Shown here: in pieces, positions 1-9,004 of the stretch
Numbering within the stretch: the first letter of the stretch is position 1
How the letters are laid out: each line of letters begins with the position of its first letter
Source: Hohaiivirga sp031547465
GTDB lineage: Bacteria; Pseudomonadota; Alphaproteobacteria; Rhizobiales; Beijerinckiaceae
Assembly (NCBI GenBank): GCA_031547465.1
Contig: JAVBRX010000084.1
Span: 1 to 40,744, forward strand
Direction of reading: 5' to 3'
DNA length: 40,744 nucleotides
Position numbers and translations under genes: made by a program
The notes under the pieces: generated by a model
What the model saw: the letters and a program-made list of their open reading frames with translations, nothing else
What the model was told of the DNA's origin: nothing
Database searches by the model: none

Positions 1-1846
1 TGGAATTTTTCTCCCGTGCTAGAAATCGTGCATCGCCATCGGCACGTAGCCATTGCTCAGCAAGAAAGCGGTTGATGCTGCCCGTGAACGACAAAGTTCC
101 ATCCTCATTTCGTACTGCCGCCGCCCGCCCCTCGCGATCAACGGCGATATCGAACCTGTCCGGCATTGCCGCTATGCCAAACCCCAACATAGCCGGGATA
201 GCCGCCCCCCACCGTAACCGCGAATGAAACAGGCTCGCCCAGAGAAGCGCCAGCGTCATCAACAACAGCGCCCCCGTCTTGAAAGCCGGAAACGTCAGCA
301 CTGCGTTCGGCAATCCGCCCACCCAGGCAGAAACGGTCAGTACATATGATATCGCCCAGCCCATAACCGTCCACGCCATCTGATCAAGTCCAAGCGGATA
401 AGCGATCACGCCAAGCATGGCGCATGGCATGACGACGAGCGAGACAAGCGGCAGGGCAAGCGCGTTGCCGATCAGGCCATAAATCTGCGAGGTCTGAAAA
501 TGATAGGCGGCGAAGGGGGCGGTTGCCAACGAGGCAACCAAGGTGGAGATACATAACGCCATCGCCGCCCGCATCAGCGCAGCGCCACCGCGAACAATCC
601 GGCTGTTCGCCCACACACTTCCATTTCCCGACCGAAACACTAACGCCATCAACCGGCTGCTGAAAACAAGCAGGGCCAGAACCGCCGAAAACGACATCTG
701 AAAGCTCGGCCCTAACAAAGCCTCAGGCTCGCGTAGCAGAACGACGATAGCCGCCAGGGAAAGGTTGCGGATGCTCAAAGCGGGCCTGTCGGCCAGAATG
801 GCCCCGAGCATGATGAGCGTCATGATGAGTGAACGCACCGCCGCTACTTCCGCGCCGGAAAAGATACAGTAGGCGGTCGCTCCAAGCATCGCCAGCACGG
901 CGGCGATCTTCTTGACCGGCCAGCGCAACGCCAAGATCGGACTCAGGGCAAGTAACGCCCGAGCCCACCAGAAAAACAACCCTGCCGCCAACACCATATG
1001 CAGGCCGGAAATCGACACGATATGATAAATCCCCGCTGCCCGCAGCACATCGTTGGTGCCTTCGCCAATAAAGCCCCGCTTCCCGGTGACGAGGGCCGCG
1101 CTCACCGCCCCCGCCTCGCCGCCAATCGTGTCGGCTATCCTTTGCGTCAGGACATTGCGAGCATCATCGACCCAAGCGACACTGATGAACCGTATTCCTT
1201 CCCCGTCTACGAGCTCCTCAACGCGCAACGGCCCCAAAACCGTGCCGACTGCGCCGATCCCCTTGAAATACGCATCGCGGGCGAAGTCATAACCTCCAGG
1301 CATGACCGGCTGTGGCAGCGGCATCAGTCGCACCTTGCCGGAAACAGCCCGGCCCGGGCGGATACCCTCTGTCGCCCTGACGCGCAACCTTATCCGTTGC
1401 GGCGTTACCTCCGGTCTCAACCCGTCAACGACCGGCGACACGACAACGATGCGCCCGCCGGAGACCGTCATATCGACGCTTTCCACCAGTCCAGTCATTC
1501 CGGCAATCGTCACCCGCCCGATGATCGGCGTTTCCACCGCACGAACACGCCATGAGGCCGCTGTCGCCCCGGCAAAGACCGCCGCAATGCCGATGAGAGC
1601 CAGCCGCAGCCCCCACAATTGCCGCCAGGACACTGCGAGGATTGCGGCAATGGCGCAGCACACGCCCGGCATAAGTGGCGGAGCATTCCAAGGAGATGAG
1701 AAAAACAGCAGAATACCGCAGCCGAACGCAACAGCTATCCAGGGAAACAGCCCTCTTCGCTCCGCTTCCAGAGTCAGAAGCCGGCTGAACCGCGCGCCGA
1801 GACCCGCTGTTTCGTCCTCACTGTTCTGATCGCCGGATCGCCACAT
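1..1846 (-). CDS. comEC: ComEC/Rec2-family DNA-uptake channel protein, C-terminus cut by window edge
   Basis: The minus strand is open without a stop from an ATG at 1846 to the left edge, giving at least 615 residues. It translates into several hydrophobic helices. Two ComEC hallmarks are visible: MPGGYDFARDAYF, coded at 1303-1265, and HIVSISGLHM, coded at 1024-995, the conserved start of the competence channel domain. The last visible residues, including EQWLRADGDARF, resemble the degenerate soluble tail seen after the channel domain in Rhizobiales homologues. The family forms the inner-membrane pore that passes single-stranded DNA during transformation; its role in rhizobia is mostly untested. 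The gene is divergent from gltX with a 146-base gap. In related genomes the neighbour beyond the C-terminus is often lexA, which would lie outside this window. The function is assigned by family resemblance. Confidence 0.88.
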   Translation of the reverse strand, partial: MWRSGDQNSEDETAGLGARFSRLLTLEAERRGLFPWIAVAFGCGILLFFSSPWNAPPLMPGVCCAIAAILAVSWRQLWGLRLALIGIAAVFAGATAASWRVRAVETPIIGRVTIAGMTGLVESVDMTVSGGRIVVVSPVVDGLRPEVTPQRIRLRVRATEGIRPGRAVSGKVRLMPLPQPVMPGGYDFARDAYFKGIGAVGTVLGPLRVEELVDGEGIRFISVAWVDDARNVLTQRIADTIGGEAGAVSAALVTGKRGFIGEGTNDVLRAAGIYHIVSISGLHMVLAAGLFFWWARALLALSPILALRWPVKKIAAVLAMLGATAYCIFSGAEVAAVRSLIMTLIMLGAILADRPALSIRNLSLAAIVVLLREPEALLGPSFQMSFSAVLALLVFSSRLMALVFRSGNGSVWANSRIVRGGAALMRAAMALCISTLVASLATAPFAAYHFQTSQIYGLIGNALALPLVSLVVMPCAMLGVIAYPLGLDQMAWTVMGWAISYVLTVSAWVGGLPNAVLTFPAFKTGALLLMTLALLWASLFHSRLRWGAAIPAMLGFGIAAMPDRFDIAVDREGRAAAVRNEDGTLSFTGSINRFLAEQWLRADGDARFLAREKNS

Positions 1847-1992
1847 TGACGCCGCCTATTATCACCATCTTGAAGCGGATCTCATCCTCCGGCTTAACGC
1901 AGACCGGCAAGACATGCTAGACGCACAAACTGACTCCCGTTATCTGCCGGAATCGGCCCGCGCCGAACGATAAAGAAAGCCCATAAACCGCC

Positions 1993-3435
1993 ATGACCGC
2001 TCCGATCGTCACCCGTTTTGCCCCATCCCCAACCGGCTTCCTGCATATTGGCGGCGCGCGTACAGCCTTGTTCAACTGGCTATTTTCCCACCGTCACGGC
2101 GGAAAAATGATGCTGCGCATCGAGGACACCGACCGCGAACGCTCGACCCAGGACGCCATCGACAAGATCATCGACGGGCTGAAATGGCTCGGCCTCGACT
2201 GGGACGGCGATGTCGTCTTTCAGTTTGCTCGCGCAGCGCGGCATAGGGAAGTTGCCGAGGAAATGCTGGCCCGGGGCAAGGCTTATTATTGCTACGCCAC
2301 CACCCAAGAACTCGAAGAGATGCGCGAGACGGCAAAACGCGAAGGCCGTCCGGCACGTTACGATGGCCGCTGGCGCGACCGCGATCCGTCGCAGGCCCCC
2401 GCCGGAGTGAAGCCGACCATCCGCCTGAAAGCGCCGCTCGACGGCGAGACCGTAGTCGAGGATCTGGTCCAGGGCCGCGTCGTCTGGCAGAACAAGGAAC
2501 TGGACGATTTCGTACTGCTGCGCTCCGACGGCACCCCAACCTTCATGCTCGCCGTCGTCGTTGACGACCACGACATGGGAGTGACGAACATTATCCGCGG
2601 CGACGACCATCTGACTAACGCCGCCCGACAGACACAGATCTATCAGGCAATGGGCTGGAACACGCCGCAGATGGCGCATATTCCGCTGATCCACGGGCCG
2701 GACGGCGCAAAACTTTCCAAGCGCCACGGCGCACTCGGCGTCGAGGCCTATCGCGAGATGGGCTATCTCCCGGCTGCCCTACGCAATTATCTGGTGCGCC
2801 TCGGCTGGAGCCATGGCGACCAAGAGTTATTCTCGACCGATGAAATGATCGCTGCGTTTGACCTTAAACAGGTCGGGCGTTCCCCGGCCCGGTTCGATTT
2901 CGTCAAGCTGGAAAACCTCAACGGCCAGTACATGCGCCAGACGGACGATGCGACACTGCTGCAATCGCTTGAGGATCTCCTGCCCGATCTCGGCCCGCAG
3001 CGTGGATTAGGGGGGAGTTTTGCGCCCGACCTGCGAAGCCGTTTCCTCGCCGCCATGCCAGGTCTGAAGGAGCGAGCGAAGACTCTGGTCGAACTTCTTG
3101 ATAGTGCTTACTTTCTTTACGCCCCCCGCCCCCTTGTCCTGGATGACAAGGCTGCTGCCCTGCTGACCGATGGCTGGGCAAGAATCGAAGGTCTGGCGAA
3201 AAAGTTGGCTGCCATTGCCGACTGGTCGACGAAAAACGTCGAAGGCGTGGTACGCACACATGCGGAAGAACTCGGAGCAAAACTCGGGCAAATCGCACAG
3301 CCGTTGCGCGCCGCGCTGACGGGCCGCTCGACGTCGCCCGGTCTGTTCGATGTCATGATCGTACTCGGCAAGAAAGAATGCCTTGGGCGCCTAGCCGATG
3401 CCGCATTGCTACGAAAAACTGTACCCCAAGCCTGA
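1993..3435 (+). CDS. gltX: Glutamyl-tRNA synthetase
   Basis: This class I aminoacyl-tRNA synthetase of 480 residues attaches glutamate to tRNA-Glu in the cytoplasm. The HIGH signature is seen as HIGG at residues 18-21 after APSPTG. The KMSKS loop is seen as KLSKR at residues 240-244. Length is normal for a bacterial GluRS. The C-terminal third is the helical anticodon-binding region. The ATG at 1993 follows a weak purine-rich stretch and is the first start giving the conserved N-terminus. Rhizobiales often carry two gltX paralogues, and this one, between comEC and gltA, fits the usual location of one of them. Whether it also charges tRNA-Gln for the amidotransferase route cannot be read from the sequence with certainty. 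Confidence 0.96.
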   Translation: MTAPIVTRFAPSPTGFLHIGGARTALFNWLFSHRHGGKMMLRIEDTDRERSTQDAIDKIIDGLKWLGLDWDGDVVFQFARAARHREVAEEMLARGKAYYCYATTQELEEMRETAKREGRPARYDGRWRDRDPSQAPAGVKPTIRLKAPLDGETVVEDLVQGRVVWQNKELDDFVLLRSDGTPTFMLAVVVDDHDMGVTNIIRGDDHLTNAARQTQIYQAMGWNTPQMAHIPLIHGPDGAKLSKRHGALGVEAYREMGYLPAALRNYLVRLGWSHGDQELFSTDEMIAAFDLKQVGRSPARFDFVKLENLNGQYMRQTDDATLLQSLEDLLPDLGPQRGLGGSFAPDLRSRFLAAMPGLKERAKTLVELLDSAYFLYAPRPLVLDDKAAALLTDGWARIEGLAKKLAAIADWSTKNVEGVVRTHAEELGAKLGQIAQPLRAALTGRSTSPGLFDVMIVLGKKECLGRLADAALLRKTVPQA

Positions 3436-3774
3436 CTGGACGTCTTTTTTCTGCTCTGCCACCCTAGATAACACTGGCGGGCCAGACAGGATTGCAGCAA
3501 GCCCGCAACACGAATTCGGCATCAACCTCGCCAAAAGGAGAATGGCTTTTCTCCCCAAGCGCGCGTTTTAGTAAGCTAGGCTGTCGCAACCGGGCAATGC
3601 TTTGCTTGAATGCGATCATGCATTGCGATAGCAAAAGTTAAATAAACCATAGGATGCGGAAAACCGGGCGATCAACCCGGTGAGGCGGAGAGAAACCCGA
3701 GTCCGGACACGGTTCCGGTATTCAGCGGTCTTTCCCGGCCAGCCCCGGTTCCAAGAGGAAAAGGCCCAAGAGCA
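3436..3774 (+). other. Non-coding leader and promoter region of gltA
   Basis: No convincing gene is present in this 339-base gap. It contains several inverted repeats: GGAGAA/TTCTCC at 3537-3542 and 3549-3554; nested TTTGCT/AGCAAA (3601-3606, 3630-3635) and AATGC/GCATT (3609-3613, 3620-3624); and ACCGGG/CCCGGT at 3663-3668 and 3676-3681. The last lies about 95 bases before the gltA start and could fold in the mRNA leader. No sigma-70 promoter stands out convincingly. The gltX transcript has no obvious hairpin terminator directly after its stop, only a short T run at 3448-3453. Confidence 0.5.
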
Positions 3775-5064
3775 ATGAACGATACCGCCAAAATCATTAT
3801 CGGAAACAAGGAATACGACCTTCCGGTGAAAGAGGGCACCATCGGCCCGCGCGTCCTCGACATCACGAAACTCTACGCACAAAGCGGCGTATTCACTTAC
3901 GACCCCGGCTTTACCTCCACGGCGAGTTGCGAATCGCACATCACCTATATCGACGGTGACGAAGGCGTACTGCTGTATCGTGGTTACCCGATCGAGCAGT
4001 TGGCGGAACATGGGGATTTTCTCGAAACCTGCTACCTGCTGCTGCACGGCGAACTACCGAATGCCACCCAAAAGGCCGATTTTGATCTGCGCATCATGCG
4101 GCACACGATGCTGCATGAGCAAATGGTCCGCTTCTTCAACGGTTTCCGCCGCGATGCGCATCCGATGTCGATCATGGTCGCCAGCGTCGGCGCACTATCG
4201 GCTTTCTACCACGATTCCATAGACATCAACGATCCTAAGCAACGCATGATCGCTTCGATGCGCATGATCGCCAAGATGCCGACGCTAGCCGCCATTGCCT
4301 ACAAGTATTCAACCGGCCAGCCGTTCATGTATCCGCGCAACGACCTCGGGTACGCCGCCAACTTCCTACAGATGTGTTTCGCGGTGCCGTGCGAAGAATA
4401 CAAGGTCAACCCAATCCTTGCCCGTGCCATCGATCGGATTTTCATTCTCCATGCCGACCACGAGCAGAACGCCTCAACTTCGACGGTGCGCCTAGCCGGA
4501 TCGTCCGAAGCGAACCCGTTCGCCTGGATCGCTGCGGGTATCGCCTGCCTGTGGGGGCCGGCGCATGGCGGGGCGAACGAAGCAGCGCTCAAGATGCTTG
4601 AGGAGATCGGCACCCCGGATCGCGTGCATAAATACGTTGCCAAAGCCAAGGACAAGAACGATCCGTTCCGTCTGATGGGCTTCGGCCACCGGGTTTACAA
4701 AAATTATGACCCGCGCGCCAAGATTATGCAGCAAACCGCCCATGAAGTGCTGAAGGAACTCGGCATCAGGGACGATCCGCTGCTCGATGTTGCCGTCGAA
4801 CTGGAAAAAATCGCCCTGCACGATGAATATTTCATCGAGAAGAAGCTCTACCCGAATATCGACTTCTATTCAGGCATTACCCTGAAGGCGCTCGGTTTCC
4901 CGACCAGCATGTTCACTGTGCTGTTCGCGCTGGCCCGCTCCGTTGGCTGGATCGCGCAGTGGAAGGAAATGATCGAGGATCCGCATCAGAAGATCGGTCG
5001 CCCGCGCCAGCTTTACACCGGCGCGAAAAAGCGCGATTATACTAATCCGGCCCAACGTGGCTGA
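3775..5064 (+). CDS. gltA: Citrate synthase
   Basis: The 429-residue protein is a type II citrate synthase, condensing acetyl-CoA and oxaloacetate to citrate as the entry step of the TCA cycle. Expected active-site positions are present: His226 and His229 in HADHEQNAS, His264 in WGPAHGGANE, His305 in GFGHRVYKN, and Asp363 in NIDFYSG, matching the E. coli numbering almost exactly. The N-terminal extension of about 40 residues is typical of the hexameric Gram-negative form. The ATG at 3775 follows a purine-rich AAGAGGAAAAGG stretch about 10 bases upstream. The gene stands alone between a long leader and a strong terminator, so it is probably monocistronic. Confidence 0.97.
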   Translation: MNDTAKIIIGNKEYDLPVKEGTIGPRVLDITKLYAQSGVFTYDPGFTSTASCESHITYIDGDEGVLLYRGYPIEQLAEHGDFLETCYLLLHGELPNATQKADFDLRIMRHTMLHEQMVRFFNGFRRDAHPMSIMVASVGALSAFYHDSIDINDPKQRMIASMRMIAKMPTLAAIAYKYSTGQPFMYPRNDLGYAANFLQMCFAVPCEEYKVNPILARAIDRIFILHADHEQNASTSTVRLAGSSEANPFAWIAAGIACLWGPAHGGANEAALKMLEEIGTPDRVHKYVAKAKDKNDPFRLMGFGHRVYKNYDPRAKIMQQTAHEVLKELGIRDDPLLDVAVELEKIALHDEYFIEKKLYPNIDFYSGITLKALGFPTSMFTVLFALARSVGWIAQWKEMIEDPHQKIGRPRQLYTGAKKRDYTNPAQRG

Positions 5065-5100
5065 TCGGATAATCTCCGAGGGGAACAAAAAAGACAAAAG

Positions 5101-5129
5101 AAAAGGAGCCCTTCCGGCTCCTTTTTTAT
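5101..5129. terminator. Bidirectional rho-independent terminator between gltA and livF
   Basis: GGAGCC (5105-5110) pairs with GGCTCC (5116-5121) around a CTTCC loop. It is flanked by an A run on the left and a T run on the right (5122-5127), so it should end gltA on the plus strand. Read from the minus strand, the stem is followed by TTTTCTTTTG, so it can also end the liv operon. Confidence 0.85.
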
Positions 5130-5166
5130 TGGCAAACTCGTAAGGCTCTCAAACCGCTTCATAGAA

Positions 5167-5868
5167 TCAGCCTCCGAGATAGGCTTTCCGCACATCGTCG
5201 TTGGCGAGCAGATTCGCGCCCGTGTCGGCCAGAACGACATGGCCGTTTTCCAGAACGTAACCCCGATCGGCGATGTGCAGCGACTTCTGGGCATTCTGCT
5301 CGACCAGAAACACCGTCACTCCCTCATCGCGGATTTTGCGAATGATCGAGAATATCTGATTGATAATCAGCGGAGCGAGGCCAAGGGTCGGCTCGTCGAG
5401 CAAAAGCAAACGCGGACGCGACATCAGCGCTCTTCCAATAGCAAGCATCTGTTGCTCGCCGCCCGACATCGTACCGCCGCGCTGTCCTCTCCGCTCCTCC
5501 AGCCTCGGAAATAACGAATAGACATGCTCCAGCCGTTCGGTGATTTCCTCACCGGCGGCGAAAAACGCACCCATTTTCAGGTTTTCCTCAACTGTCAGTT
5601 CGGAAAATACCCGGCGGCCCTCGGGAGAAATCGCCAACCCCATCTGCATGATTTCGTTGGTCGGCGTTCGGGTGATGTCGGTTTCCTCAAAGAATACTCG
5701 TCCGTTCGATGCGCGCGGTGTACCGCACACCGTCATGAGCAAAGTACTCTTGCCTGCCCCGTTGGCACCAATCAGGGTAACGATCTCACCCTTTTTTACC
5801 TCGATTGAGACCCCGTGCAGCGCCTCGATCGCACCATAATGGGTATGGACGCCTTCCAGCCGCAGCAT
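5167..5868 (-). CDS. livF: Branched-chain amino acid ABC transporter ATP-binding protein LivF
   Basis: The protein is 233 residues and is one of the two ATPases powering high-affinity uptake of leucine, isoleucine and valine at the inner membrane. Walker A GANGAGKST is at residues 34-42, the ABC signature MSGGEQQ at 134-140 and Walker B LLLLDEP at 154-160. The start is placed at the ATG at 5868, one base after the livG stop, with GGAGAGG six bases before it inside the end of livG. An upstream in-frame start at 5907 would overlap livG by 38 bases and has no comparable ribosome site. It is the last gene of the livKHMGF unit and ends just before the shared terminator at 5101-5129. Confidence 0.93.
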   Translation of the reverse strand: MLRLEGVHTHYGAIEALHGVSIEVKKGEIVTLIGANGAGKSTLLMTVCGTPRASNGRVFFEETDITRTPTNEIMQMGLAISPEGRRVFSELTVEENLKMGAFFAAGEEITERLEHVYSLFPRLEERRGQRGGTMSGGEQQMLAIGRALMSRPRLLLLDEPTLGLAPLIINQIFSIIRKIRDEGVTVFLVEQNAQKSLHIADRGYVLENGHVVLADTGANLLANDDVRKAYLGG

Positions 5869-5869
5869 C

Positions 5870-6637
5870 TCATTCCTCTCCGAGGTAGGCTTTGATGACC
5901 CGCTCATCCTTGCGAATTTCCGCTGGTGTCCCGTTGGCTATCGGCTTGCCGTATTCCATCACCAGAATGCGTTCGGCAACCCCCATCACCAGCCGCATAT
6001 CATGCTCGATCAGCAGCACGGAAACACCATGGTCGCGGCGCAGGACATTTATCAGCACCTGCAAATCCTGCTTTTCCTGCGGATTCAACCCCGCCGCTGG
6101 TTCATCGAGCAACAACAGACGCGGCTCGGTAATCATGCAGCGGGCAATTTCCAGGCGGCGCTGATGGCCGTAGGCCAGCGTTCCCGCCTCCTGGTTGGCG
6201 ACATTGCGCAGGCCGACGAATTCGAGCCAGAAGGCCGCCCGCTCCAGTGCCTCTTTCTCGGAGCGCCGATATCCCGGCGTCACGAACAGGCCGGAGAGAA
6301 ACCGCGTATTGATCTGCTGGTGTTGGGCGATCAGCACATTTTCAACCGCTGTCAGCCCCTTGAACAGGCGCATATTCTGGAAAGTGCGCCCCAACCCGCG
6401 CCGCGCCGCCTGATAGCTCGGCTTGCCGGTGATATCCTCACGCAAGAAGGCTACGGTGCCTCGTGTCGGCTTGTAAAAGCCGCATACGCAGTTGAACACG
6501 GTTGTTTTACCAGCGCCGTTCGGGCCTATAATCGCGTAGATTTCCCCGGTCTGAACTTCGAAACTGACGTTATCGACAGCCAGAAGCCCGCCGAAACTCA
6601 TCGACAGATTGGAAATGTTGAGAAGCGGAACGGTCAT
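5870..6637 (-). CDS. livG: Branched-chain amino acid ABC transporter ATP-binding protein LivG
   Basis: The second ATPase of the Liv transporter has 255 residues. Walker A GPNGAGKTT is at residues 38-46. The signature region reads LAYGHQRRLEIARCM (about 154-168), with His where the second Gln or Gly of the usual motif sits, a common variant in LivG. Walker B LLLLDEP is at 174-180. The C-terminal extension after the H-loop, seen here as LLIEHDMRLVMG, is typical for LivG rather than LivF. Its ATG overlaps the livM stop as ATGA (6634-6637), indicating translational coupling, and livF starts directly after its stop. Confidence 0.94.
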   Translation of the reverse strand: MTVPLLNISNLSMSFGGLLAVDNVSFEVQTGEIYAIIGPNGAGKTTVFNCVCGFYKPTRGTVAFLREDITGKPSYQAARRGLGRTFQNMRLFKGLTAVENVLIAQHQQINTRFLSGLFVTPGYRRSEKEALERAAFWLEFVGLRNVANQEAGTLAYGHQRRLEIARCMITEPRLLLLDEPAAGLNPQEKQDLQVLINVLRRDHGVSVLLIEHDMRLVMGVAERILVMEYGKPIANGTPAEIRKDERVIKAYLGEE

Positions 6638-7914
6638 GACGGCAATTCCACGGGCTGGCGCTTCACGGGCAGCAGGCCCTGAGGTCGCCAGATCATCATC
6701 AACACCAGCACCAAGCCGAAAATCAGCATCCGGTACTCTCCCAATCCGCGACCAAACTCCTGCAATACGACGATCAGGATTGCGGCAATGATGACGCCGA
6801 GATTGGACCCCATGCCGCCGAGCACCACCGCCGCCAAGATCATGATCGATTCGATGAACTGGAAGGATTCTGGATTGACCAAGCCCTGCCTCGCTCCAAA
6901 GAATGCCCCCGCCATGCCGGCGATGCCTGCCCCGATGGTGAAGGCCCAGATCTTGATCGGCGCCGGGTTCAGGCCGAGCGAGCGGCAGGCGATTTCATCC
7001 TCCCGTAACGCCTCCCAAGCGCGCCCAAGCGGCATCCGCAACAAACGGTTGGAGACGAACACCGTTATCGCTGCCAGAGCAAGGGCAATCAGATAGAGAT
7101 TTATCTCCATGTGACGGCTCTCGTATGTCAACCCAAGGAGATTGTGGAATGTGGTCTGCCCTTCCGGGGCGCGGCGCAGAATCTCGTATCCGAATACGGT
7201 CGGTTTCGGCAGGTTCAAAACTCCGTCGGGACCGCCGAAAAGCCGCAGATTGCCGATAGTTAGATTTGTATCCAGCTTGAAGATGCTGACGATGATCAGC
7301 GAAACCGCCAGGGTTACGATGGCGAGATAATCGCCACGCAAACGTAGTAACAGAAAACTCAGGGCTAACCCGATAAGCGCCGCCATAACGATGGCGAACG
7401 GCAAGCTCATCCAGAAACTGAATCCGTAAATCTTGAACAGGTATCCGAACGTATATCCACCGATGGCATAAAAACCGGCATATCCGAGATTCAAAAGCCC
7501 TGCGAAACCAACGACGATATTCAATCCGAGGCCGAGGATCACATAGATAAGTGCGAACGACAGCATACTCATCAGGTTGTGATATTCGAAGCTCGGCCAG
7601 ACCCAGCGCATGAGCACAAGCGCGACCGGCAGCAGGGCTCCAGCAATGAACAGAATGAAGATTGCCCGCTGCTGTGCCGTCTGGTTGAGTACCGGCATGC
7701 TGATCGACGGCATGTTGGCAAACAGTTTTTCCCACAAGGGCCGCGTCAGGCTCATTATAAATACTATACCGAAGGCCGCCATCACATAGCCGTAATGCGG
7801 CTCGATCTGCGAAATGCTGCCGGTTCGCGCGATCTTCAGTCCAAAAATCGGCAGGATCAGCACAGCCGCCAGACAGGCAGCAATCGTCGCTTCCTTCAGT
7901 CTCCCAACCATCAT
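6634..7914 (-). CDS. livM: Branched-chain amino acid ABC transporter permease LivM
   Basis: This 426-residue polytopic membrane protein is one of two permeases of the Liv transporter. It has an N-terminal extension of about 100 residues (DUF3382-like, with two to three helices) before the core permease domain, as in E. coli LivM. Core signatures include GLGLNIVVGFAGLLNLGYAG and, near the C-terminus, GGMGSNLGVIIAAILI. Start and stop overlap livH and livG by four bases each (ATGA), so the three genes are translated as a coupled unit. Confidence 0.94.
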   Translation of the reverse strand: MMVGRLKEATIAACLAAVLILPIFGLKIARTGSISQIEPHYGYVMAAFGIVFIMSLTRPLWEKLFANMPSISMPVLNQTAQQRAIFILFIAGALLPVALVLMRWVWPSFEYHNLMSMLSFALIYVILGLGLNIVVGFAGLLNLGYAGFYAIGGYTFGYLFKIYGFSFWMSLPFAIVMAALIGLALSFLLLRLRGDYLAIVTLAVSLIIVSIFKLDTNLTIGNLRLFGGPDGVLNLPKPTVFGYEILRRAPEGQTTFHNLLGLTYESRHMEINLYLIALALAAITVFVSNRLLRMPLGRAWEALREDEIACRSLGLNPAPIKIWAFTIGAGIAGMAGAFFGARQGLVNPESFQFIESIMILAAVVLGGMGSNLGVIIAAILIVVLQEFGRGLGEYRMLIFGLVLVLMMIWRPQGLLPVKRQPVELPS

Positions 7915-8834
7915 ACTTTTTCCAACTGCGTTTTGCCGAGTAATCCATTAGGCAGCACGAGCAGGATTACGACCAGAAGGCTCAGGGTAACGATGTCACG
8001 ATAATCGGAGCCGACATACCCAGCGACAAATATTTCAGTGATACCGAGCAGCACACCGCCCAGCATCGCACCGGGAATACTGCCGATGCCGCCAAGAACG
8101 GCAGCAGTGAACGCTTTCAACCCGGCCAGAAAACCAACATAGAAACTGATGCTACCTGTCGAGACACCGATCAGAACACCGCCAACCGCAGCAAGGATAG
8201 CCCCAAGCACGAAAGTAAAGGAAATCACCCGGTTAGTGTCGATCCCCAGCAGGTTCGCCATCTGCAAATCCTGTGCGCAGGCACGACACGCCCGCCCCAT
8301 GCGCGAATTCTTGATGAACAGGGTCAGCGCCACCATCAAGGCGATTGTTGAGGCCAGGATCAACAGCTTCGAATAAGCGAACATCACCGTCCCGCCATTC
8401 CCCACGGGAAGCTCCACGTTGCCGGGAACGAGCATCGGAAAGGATATGGTGTCCGGACTCTGGCCGATTGCCACGTAGTTCTGCAACATGATCGACATGC
8501 CGATGGCGGATATGAGCGGCACAAGGCGCGGCCCGCCACGCAGGGGGCGATATGCAAACCGCTCGACGGCATAACCATATCCCGCAGTCACTGCCACAGA
8601 TACAATGACCGCAGCCGCCAGAAGCAGAGGCACCGGGATATTGCTCTGCACCCCAATCGCCGTAATGACCACCAGACCGATATAACCACCGATCATGTAG
8701 ATTTCACCATGGGCGAAGTTAATCATGCCGATGATGCCGTACACCATCGTATAACCGATAGCGATGAGCGCATAAATCGCCCCTAAACTTATTCCATCGA
8801 TCAGAAACTGAAAAAATGTTGCAATTGAAGGCAT
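7911..8834 (-). CDS. livH: Branched-chain amino acid ABC transporter permease LivH
   Basis: This is the partner permease of LivM, with 307 residues and about eight hydrophobic segments. The opening FQFLIDGISLGAIYALIAIG and the later YGIIGMINFAHGE are diagnostic of LivH. The chosen ATG at 8834 gives the normal LivH N-terminus, although no strong ribosome site is visible before it. The gene is separated from livK by 170 bases that contain a hairpin, whereas downstream junctions are overlapping. That is the usual arrangement when the binding protein is made in excess over the membrane complex. Confidence 0.94.
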   Translation of the reverse strand: MPSIATFFQFLIDGISLGAIYALIAIGYTMVYGIIGMINFAHGEIYMIGGYIGLVVITAIGVQSNIPVPLLLAAAVIVSVAVTAGYGYAVERFAYRPLRGGPRLVPLISAIGMSIMLQNYVAIGQSPDTISFPMLVPGNVELPVGNGGTVMFAYSKLLILASTIALMVALTLFIKNSRMGRACRACAQDLQMANLLGIDTNRVISFTFVLGAILAAVGGVLIGVSTGSISFYVGFLAGLKAFTAAVLGGIGSIPGAMLGGVLLGITEIFVAGYVGSDYRDIVTLSLLVVILLVLPNGLLGKTQLEKV

Positions 8835-8857
8835 GGGAACCGATTTATAGCGAAACT

Positions 8858-8901
8858 AAATACACAAAAGTATGCTGCAACCATATCAGATCGCAGCATA
8901 C
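8858..8901 (-). terminator. Hairpin with weak T tract between livK and livH (probable attenuator)
   Basis: GTATGCTGC (8870-8878) is a perfect 9-base inverted repeat of GCAGCATAC (8893-8901) with a 14-base loop. On the transcribed minus strand it is followed by TTTTGTGTATTT. It sits after livK and before livH and would partly stop transcription or protect the livK mRNA 3' end, lowering expression of the permease and ATPase genes. Strength is an inference. Confidence 0.6.
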
Positions 8902-9004
8902 CCGATTATCTCTCGACCCATTTCCTGAAATTCGAGAAATGCAGGTCGTCGGAAGAGCATGGACTTGCCGCCACCATATCAAACAGCGCCGGGCACCTTC
9001 ATCC

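Noticed and set aside
998..1555. 185-codon plus-strand open frame near the left edge
   Set aside because: It is codon-aligned antisense to comEC, whose HIVSISGLHM and PGGYDFARDAYF motifs are coded by the same bases on the minus strand.
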